Positions 57,501-64,000 of a stretch of DNA of 64,000 nucleotides are shown here, one piece after another. The stretch is from Pelosinus sp. IPA-1 (GTDB lineage Bacteria; Bacillota; Negativicutes; DSM-13327). The DNA lies in the NCBI RefSeq assembly GCF_030269905.1, contig NZ_BSVC01000009.1:62001-126000 (forward strand). Reading direction: 5' to 3'. The notes under the pieces are model-generated. The model ran no database searches. It worked only from the letters and a program-made list of their open reading frames with translations, and had not been told where the DNA came from. Numbering within the stretch: position 1 is the stretch's first letter; each line of letters opens with the position of its first letter. The position numbers were made by a program, and so were the translations under genes.

Positions 57501-58571
57501 CTAAAGTTTTCCTTCAATCAGTCCAGCCATTTCCTCTGTTGTCACCTTTGTCGATCCATGTTTATACAGATCAGCGGTACGATATCCTTCTACCAAAACC
57601 TGTTCTACTGCCTGTTCAATTTGATTGGCTGCTTGTTCAGCGCCTAAGGAATAACGAAGAAGCATAGCAGCAGACAAGATAGTACCTACTGGATTGGCTA
57701 GGCCTAGGCCTGCAATATCTGGTGCTGATCCATGTATTGGCTCATAAAGTCCCGTACCATCACCAATACTTGCTGATGGCAGCATACCAATCGACCCTGT
57801 CAACACTGCAGCTTCATCACTTAAAATGTCACCAAATAAGTTATTGGTTACAATTACATCAAACTGTTTTGGTGCCAAAATCAACTGCATTGCACAGTTA
57901 TCCACGTATAAATGGCTCAAGCTAACATCCGCAAATGTTTTAGCCGTCTCATTTGCTACCTTCCTCCATAATCTTGAAGAAGCTAACACATTGGCTTTAT
58001 CTACAGACACCACTTGATTACGACGAAGTTTAGCAGCTTGACAAGCCAATGTGACAATGCGGCGAACCTCAGGGGCACTATAGATTTCAAGATCAGAAGC
58101 TTGCTCAACACCATTCACCATTGCAGCTTCATTTTTCGCCCCATAATAAATACCACCATTTAATTCACGTACCAGTAAAATGTCTACACCAGAAATAGCT
58201 GCGGCTTTTAACGGCGAGAACTCGATTAAAGCCTCTGATACTTTAATCGGGCGCAAATTAGCATAAAGGCCTAATTCTTTGCGCAATCCTAAAATTGCCT
58301 TTTCTGCCCGTATTTCAGGAGGAACACTATCCCACTTTGGACCACCTACAGCCCCTAAAAGAACAGCATCTGCATTTTTAGCTGCTTTAATTGTGCTATC
58401 CGGTAAAGGTACACCATACGCATCAATCGCTGCACCACCCGCTAAATGTTTTTCAAAGGTTAGCGTTATATTACTTTTACTTGCTATCTTATTTAATATA
58501 CGGACAGCTGCCGATGTTATTTCTTCTCCGATGCCATCACCCGGAATGACAACAATATTTTTTTCACTCAT
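57501..58571 (-). CDS. leuB: 3-isopropylmalate dehydrogenase LeuB
   Basis: LeuB oxidises and decarboxylates 3-isopropylmalate in leucine synthesis. The 356-residue protein has VVIPGDGIGEEITSAAVRIL, LLGAVGGPKWD, LLVRELNGGIYYG and GLYEPIHGSAPDIAGLGLAN. It lies two bases from leuA. The leuC and leuD genes for the step between leuA and leuB are not in the window. Confidence 0.97.
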   Translation of the reverse strand: MSEKNIVVIPGDGIGEEITSAAVRILNKIASKSNITLTFEKHLAGGAAIDAYGVPLPDSTIKAAKNADAVLLGAVGGPKWDSVPPEIRAEKAILGLRKELGLYANLRPIKVSEALIEFSPLKAAAISGVDILLVRELNGGIYYGAKNEAAMVNGVEQASDLEIYSAPEVRRIVTLACQAAKLRRNQVVSVDKANVLASSRLWRKVANETAKTFADVSLSHLYVDNCAMQLILAPKQFDVIVTNNLFGDILSDEAAVLTGSIGMLPSASIGDGTGLYEPIHGSAPDIAGLGLANPVGTILSAAMLLRYSLGAEQAANQIEQAVEQVLVEGYRTADLYKHGSTKVTTEEMAGLIEGKL

Positions 58572-58573
58572 AA

Positions 58574-60121
58574 TTATTTACTCCCAACCACCTGCTGCGC
58601 CTGAGGATAACCGCATACAGTTAAACGTTTATTAATAGCGTTAATGTAGGCTCTTGCACTAGCCTCGATAACATCTGTACTTAAGCCCCGCCCATTGAAG
58701 ACAGAACCGTTATATTCTATCCATACCGTGGCTTCCCCTAAGGCATCTTCACCTGCAGTAATGGCCTTTAACTGATAATCCTTCAAACCTACAGCAAACC
58801 CAGCAGCTTGTTCTATGGCTTTAAAGATGGCATCTACCGGTCCATCCCCACAGCTTGCTTTTTCTGTAAGACCATTACTGGTCTCTAAGCGTACAGACGC
58901 AGTTGCCACATTATCACTGCCGCCGCTTACTACCTGATGAGATACTAAACGATACCAAGCTGGCTGCATAGACGGTTTATCAATAATTAAGGCGGCGATA
59001 TCCTGATCAAAAACCACTTTCTTCTTATCTGCTAAGTCTTTAAACTTGGCAAATAACACATTAATGGTTTCACTATCAAAATTATAATCCATCTGTTTTA
59101 GACGTTCTTCAAAAGCATGCCGGCCAGAATGTTTTCCTAGGACAATGGCGTTGCGACTCATACCGATAACTTCAGGAGAAATAATCTCATAGGTCAAAGC
59201 ATTGCTCATAACACCGTGTTGATGAATGCCTGATTCATGAGCAAAAGCATTGTCTCCTACCACAGCTTTATTGATCTGTACATCCACGCCAGTCAACGCG
59301 CTGACTTGGGTAGAAGCACGATAAATTTGCTTAGTATCAATCCCTGTCGTTACCTTGTAATAATCACGACGGGTATAAAATGCCATGACCAATTCTTCTA
59401 AAGCCGCATTACCTGCCCGTTCCCCTAAACCATTGATGGTACATTCCACTTGACTTGCCCCAGCCTGCACTGCTGCTAAGGAATTAGCTACAGCTAATCC
59501 CAAGTCATTATGGCAATGAACACTGATATCTACTTTATCAATACCAGGCACATTTTCTCTTAAATAACGAATTAAAGCTCCATATTCATCAGGGGTCGTA
59601 TAACCAACTGTGTCAGGCACATTAATGACAGTAGCACCTGCAGCAATTGCCTTCCCATATACCTGACAAAGGAATTGCCAGTCCGACCGAGAAGCATCCT
59701 CTGCGGAAAATTCGATGTCTTCCATAAATTGCTTGGCATAACGCACAGACTCTTCTGTCATCTCCAGCACCTTATCTCTAGACATCTTTAACTTATATTC
59801 CATATGAATATCACTGGTAGCAATAAAAGTATGAATTCGCGGCCGCTCTGCTTTTGCTAAAGACTGCACCACAGCATCGATATCTTTTTTATTCGCCCTC
59901 GCCAAACCGGCTATCACAGGCCCCCTAATCATCTCTGCTATTTTACTAACCCCTTTAAAGTCACCTGGGGAGGCAATTGGAAACCCAGCTTCAATGATAT
60001 CCACTTTTAGCTTAACCAAACTTTGGGCAATTTCCAGCTTTTCATGCATATCCAAACATACGCCAGGCGTCTGCTCACCGTCACGTAGTGTGGTATCAAA
60101 AATTTTAATATTTCGTTCCAT
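58574..60121 (-). CDS. leuA: 2-isopropylmalate synthase LeuA
   Basis: LeuA condenses 2-ketoisovalerate with acetyl-CoA, the first leucine-specific step. The 515-residue protein has the TIM-barrel motif FDTTLRDGEQTPGVCL, HCHNDLGLAVANSLAA, GLGERAGNAALEE and a C-terminal allosteric (leucine) domain from about 390. An ATG at 60121 with GAGGTG is preferred to a TTG at 60142. It follows ilvC closely. Confidence 0.96.
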   Translation of the reverse strand: MERNIKIFDTTLRDGEQTPGVCLDMHEKLEIAQSLVKLKVDIIEAGFPIASPGDFKGVSKIAEMIRGPVIAGLARANKKDIDAVVQSLAKAERPRIHTFIATSDIHMEYKLKMSRDKVLEMTEESVRYAKQFMEDIEFSAEDASRSDWQFLCQVYGKAIAAGATVINVPDTVGYTTPDEYGALIRYLRENVPGIDKVDISVHCHNDLGLAVANSLAAVQAGASQVECTINGLGERAGNAALEELVMAFYTRRDYYKVTTGIDTKQIYRASTQVSALTGVDVQINKAVVGDNAFAHESGIHQHGVMSNALTYEIISPEVIGMSRNAIVLGKHSGRHAFEERLKQMDYNFDSETINVLFAKFKDLADKKKVVFDQDIAALIIDKPSMQPAWYRLVSHQVVSGGSDNVATASVRLETSNGLTEKASCGDGPVDAIFKAIEQAAGFAVGLKDYQLKAITAGEDALGEATVWIEYNGSVFNGRGLSTDVIEASARAYINAINKRLTVCGYPQAQQVVGSK

Positions 60122-60142
60122 ACCAACACCTCTATCTTGCAA

Positions 60143-61156
<1,014 letters not shown>

Positions 61157-61240
61157 TTAATATTATCCTATTTATTTTAAAAACTGCCTCTTCAGTTGCC
61201 TATGAGAGGTGGTCTTTACCGCTTTTTAACATTTTTTCGA

Positions 61241-61786
61241 TTACAATTCCGCTGGAGATGTATCAAACAACTCGCTAACTTCACATTTTTCCTTTTCGTA
61301 AATACTACAGTCTCCCCGTTGCAAGCCAACAACACCTGCGCGAATCATTTCTATGATTCCGTAAGGCGATAAGGCCGCAATTAGAGCATCCGCATTGGTT
61401 TTGCCGCTAGTAATTTCTACAATTAAAGATTGTTCAGATATATCTACGACTTTAGCCCCAAAGGATTCGGCTAACTGCAAGACTTCTAAATTCTTTTCTT
61501 TACCTGCTCGCACCTTTATCATAGCCATGTCTCGTACTACCGCGATATTTACTGGTAAAATTTCTACAGCACGTACTTCTACTAACTTTTCTAACTGCTT
61601 AACTACCTGCTTAACGATAGCATCGCTACCCTGCATAACAGCAGTAATTCGGGAATATTCCGGTACGTGAGTAGTGCCTACTGCTAAACTTTCAATATTA
61701 AATCCACGACGTGAAAACATCCCTGCCACCCGCACCAGTACTCCAGATTGGTTCAATACTAAAATGGATATTGTATGATGCCCCAC
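61241..61786 (-). CDS. ilvN: Acetolactate synthase small (regulatory) subunit
   Basis: It is the ACT-domain subunit that gives valine feedback and activates IlvB. The protein has about 181 residues: ACT domain (about 1-75, HTISILVLNQSGVLVRVAGM, FSRRGFNIESLAVG) and the C-terminal IlvN domain (EVLQLAESFGAKVVDISEQS). It is some 18 residues longer than the E. coli form at the C-terminus. A GTG at 61786 with GGAGG eight bases ahead is the likely start. No T-box or leader is visible in the 62-base gap upstream. Confidence 0.92.
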   Translation of the reverse strand: MGHHTISILVLNQSGVLVRVAGMFSRRGFNIESLAVGTTHVPEYSRITAVMQGSDAIVKQVVKQLEKLVEVRAVEILPVNIAVVRDMAMIKVRAGKEKNLEVLQLAESFGAKVVDISEQSLIVEITSGKTNADALIAALSPYGIIEMIRAGVVGLQRGDCSIYEKEKCEVSELFDTSPAEL

Positions 61787-61848
61787 AACATTCACCTCCG
61801 CTTTTGACTATAGACATGGCGTCAATTTCAAACGCAAATCGTAGAACA

Positions 61849-62289
61849 TTACCAATAAAAGTCTGTTTCTTGCTCTTTTTCCTTATGTTGACCTTCCTCG
61901 TATTCCCCAAGTAATTGCTGGGCTTCTGCCAACGCATCTACTTTTAGCACAATCCGAGCCCTCTCCGTGCCTACCACAGCAAATGCGTAAAAATATTCAA
62001 TATTAATACCTGCATTGCTTAGTTTTTCGATTCGATCTAGCAAGCTGCCAGGGCTATCATCTAATACCATGGTTAATACGGGTGTTACTCTTAGAGCAAA
62101 TTGGGCTTTTCGTAATACTTGTTCTACTTTCTCAGGTTGATTAACAATAAAACGTAAAATTCCAAAGTCTGCTGTTTCTGCCACAGACATAGCTCTAATA
62201 TTAATGTTATTTTCATGTAAGGTTGCTAATACTTCTGCCAGTGTCCCTGTACGATTTTCTAGAAATACTGATAGTTGCTGAATAATCAT
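61849..62289 (-). CDS. Double ACT-domain protein
   Basis: A 146-residue protein of two ACT domains (about 1-70: QQLSVFLENRTGTLAEVLAT; about 72-135: LTMVLDDSPGSLLDRIEKLS) and a charged tail. Such proteins are often encoded next to paaK or indolepyruvate ferredoxin oxidoreductase genes and probably bind an amino acid. It lies between paaK and ilvN. Its target is not known. Confidence 0.85.
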   Translation of the reverse strand: MIIQQLSVFLENRTGTLAEVLATLHENNINIRAMSVAETADFGILRFIVNQPEKVEQVLRKAQFALRVTPVLTMVLDDSPGSLLDRIEKLSNAGINIEYFYAFAVVGTERARIVLKVDALAEAQQLLGEYEEGQHKEKEQETDFYW

Positions 62290-62334
62290 ACGCTACCTCT
62301 CCTTTTCGGATAGTCATAAAACTTACATGTTTTC

Positions 62335-63633
62335 TTAAATTTGGCGATTGTCAATTACCCTTTTGGCTTTGCCTTCACTTCGTTCTAACGTTTTAGCAGC
62401 TACTAAGCGTACCTTAGCTGCTATTTTTAAGACACTCGCTAACTCTGTCTGAATCTTTCGTTCCAACATTTCTAAACGGCGCACTTCATCAGAAAACATA
62501 GCTTCCGAAATTTCCACCATGACAGTCAATGTATCCAAATGCCCTTGGCGGTCAACAATCAATTGATAATGAGGTGAGGTTTCCCCTAAGCCAAGCAAAA
62601 CACTCTCAATCTGAGATGGGAAAACATTGACTCCGCGAATAATCAGCATATCATCACTACGCCCCATTACTTTGCTCATCCGCACAAGCGTGCGTCCACA
62701 GCCACAGGGACTACGATCTAGTACTGTTAAATCCCGGGTCCGATAACGAATCATTGGCATGCCCTCTTTACTAATAGTAGTCAATACCAATTCGCCTTTT
62801 TGCCCGTCTGCCAGTATCTCTCCAGTCAAAGGATCAATAATTTCTGGATAAAAATGATCCTCATTAATATGAAGTCCCTGCTGCTCGGAACATTCACAGG
62901 CAACACCCGGCCCAATAATTTCACTCAATCCGTAAATATCCGTAGCCCTAATATTAAGACTTGCTTCAATTTGATTTCGCATTTTATCTGACCACGGCTC
63001 AGCCCCTAATATCCCAACCTTTAGCGCTGTACTTTTTGGATCAATTCCCATCTCATTCATAGTTTCTGCTAGGTGAAGGGCATAGGAAGGAGTGCAAGCC
63101 AATGCGGTTGTGCCAAAATCTTTCATTAGAGATATCTGCCTAGCCGTATTTCCACTTGATACAGGAATGACAGAAGCTCCCACTAATTCTGCTCCATAAT
63201 GTAAACCCAAACCGCCCGTAAATAAGCCATATCCATAAGAGATTTGCACAAAAGATTGCTTACTAACACCTGCTGCTGTTAATGACCTAGCCATAACCTC
63301 TGACCACATGCCCAAATCTCTTTTTGTATAACCAACGACTGTAGCTTTACCTGTCGTACCACTAGAGGCGTGAATACGAACAATTTCACTAGGTGGTACC
63401 GCGAATAATCCATAAGGATAATTATCTCGCATATCCTGTTTCGTCATAAACGGCAACTTGCTAATATCCGCTAGTGTTGCTATATCTTGAGGCAATAAGC
63501 CTTCTTGCTGCATAAGAGCACGATAAAACGGCACTTTTTGATACATATGTTCTACCACATCGCGTAATCTTTTGGCCTGTAATTGTTGCATTTGCTCATG
63601 TTCCATGGTTTCAATGGTCTTATTCCAATACAT
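62335..63633 (-). CDS. paaK: Phenylacetate-CoA ligase PaaK
   Basis: An AMP-forming aryl-acid CoA ligase. The 432-residue protein has the P-loop [17 protein letters not shown], the segment [15 protein letters not shown] and [20 protein letters not shown]. The ATG at 63633 follows AGGAGG by six bases and gives the family N-terminus [10 protein letters not shown]; a start at 63681 adds 16 residues. With an ACT gene behind it, it probably works with 2-oxoacid ferredoxin oxidoreductases on aromatic amino acid products, not in aerobic phenylacetate breakdown. Confidence 0.93.
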   Translation of the reverse strand: MYWNKTIETMEHEQMQQLQAKRLRDVVEHMYQKVPFYRALMQQEGLLPQDIATLADISKLPFMTKQDMRDNYPYGLFAVPPSEIVRIHASSGTTGKATVVGYTKRDLGMWSEVMARSLTAAGVSKQSFVQISYGYGLFTGGLGLHYGAELVGASVIPVSSGNTARQISLMKDFGTTALACTPSYALHLAETMNEMGIDPKSTALKVGILGAEPWSDKMRNQIEASLNIRATDIYGLSEIIGPGVACECSEQQGLHINEDHFYPEIIDPLTGEILADGQKGELVLTTISKEGMPMIRYRTRDLTVLDRSPCGCGRTLVRMSKVMGRSDDMLIIRGVNVFPSQIESVLLGLGETSPHYQLIVDRQGHLDTLTVMVEISEAMFSDEVRRLEMLERKIQTELASVLKIAAKVRLVAAKTLERSEGKAKRVIDNRQI

Positions 63634-63869
63634 ACAAGTCCTCCTTTCGCAAACATTTTCATTTTTAAAGAATTGGATCACTGCAATGACCGCTACAGAA
63701 AAACAAAACTGTTTTTTGTAGCTACATGATGTAACATTTTAAGCCATTATACCAGTCATTGCAGAGAAAAAGCAAGAATATTTTACTGTTTTACGGTAAG
63801 AAAAATAATACAAAATACGATGATAGAGTTTCAATCCTTGTCTACATAGATAATATTGAGACAACGCAT

Positions 63870-63942
63870 TTGAACCATAAGAACATAGAAGACTAGAGAT
63901 AATGCAAAATTATTGAAACGCGAAGACGCAAAGAACACGATG
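63870..63942. repeat. Dispersed palindrome, copy 14 (decayed)
   Basis: TTGAACCATAAGAACATAG and, further on, TTGAAACGCGAAGACGCAAAG are both left-arm sequences, with no good right arm. It lies in the 63634-64000 gap upstream of paaK, which otherwise shows only A/T-rich sequence and the hairpin at 63950. Confidence 0.55.
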
Positions 63943-63949
63943 CAATAAA

Positions 63950-63981
63950 AAAATCGACTCCGATGACTCGGAATCGATTTT
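63950..63981. terminator. Terminator-like hairpin near the right edge
   Basis: AAAATCGA-C-TCCGA-TGAC-TCGGA-A-TCGATTTT, a stem with one mismatch and A/T ends. It probably ends a minus-strand gene beyond the window. Confidence 0.6.
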
Positions 63982-64000
63982 AACTAGTGCTCTGTATGTA

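Noticed and set aside
61787..61848. T-box or leucine leader before ilvN
   Set aside because: The gap is only 62 bases and shows no T-box sequence, anti-terminator or leader peptide.

Overview
This window looks like a chromosomal segment of a spore-forming, flagellated diderm Firmicute (class Negativicutes, Sporomusaceae; Pelosinus or Sporomusa would fit, but the genus is a guess). It combines a full lipid A and outer-membrane assembly cluster with clear sporulation genes (spoIIID, spoIID, a spoIIQ-like M23 protein) and with flagellar L- and P-ring genes. Nearly everything is on the minus strand, so transcription runs from high to low coordinates; only an alaR-alaT-like pair at 54-55.6 kb is on the plus strand.

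Layout from left to right. 1-4.6 kb: lipid A operon lpxC-fabZ-lpxA-lpxI-lpxB-msbA (msbA cut by the window edge). 4.8-8.1 kb: an unusual ABC pair, a polar-amino-acid-type ATPase with an FtsX/MacB-shaped permease. 8.4-24 kb: outer-membrane biogenesis genes lpxL, a YjbH-like barrel, lpxD, three OmpH/Skp paralogues, an unknown barrel-like protein, bamA, a one-TM protein, a sigma factor, tamB and tolC. 24-27 kb: mlaE-mlaF-mlaD, with MlaD fused to a barrel-like tail. 27-30.8 kb: an S55 peptidase protein, a small secreted lipoyl-fold protein and a frameshifted AMIN-phosphodiester glycosidase gene. 30.8-35.7 kb: flgF-flgG-flgA-flgH-flgI-flgJ. 35.7-42 kb: mbl/mreB, spoIIID, spoIIQ-like, spoIID, murA and ywmB-like, an order that parallels the Bacillus murA-spoIID-spoIIQ-spoIIID-mbl-flhO-flhP region. 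42-49.6 kb: the whole F1Fo ATP synthase operon. 49.7-53.5 kb: wecB, wecA/tagO, a tandem MazG-like protein and dCMP deaminase. 55.8-63.7 kb: branched-chain amino acid genes (ilvN-ilvC-leuA-leuB-ilvB), an ACT protein and paaK.

The left half works as one program: lipid A is made (lpx genes), flipped (MsbA), outer-membrane proteins are escorted and inserted (OmpH, BamA, TamB), and phospholipid is moved (Mla). The ring genes pass the flagellar rod through the resulting second membrane.

The spaces between genes hold two repeat families. One is a dispersed long palindrome built on AACCACAAAGACACAAAG, with about 14 copies here, all intergenic; its arms change together, and some copies carry extra mini-hairpins whose stems covary. 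The other is a three-copy two-hairpin element that ends like an intrinsic terminator; one copy has a further structured domain in its apical loop. These elements are the least explained sequence in the window. No tRNA, rRNA, CRISPR array or intact transposase gene was seen.
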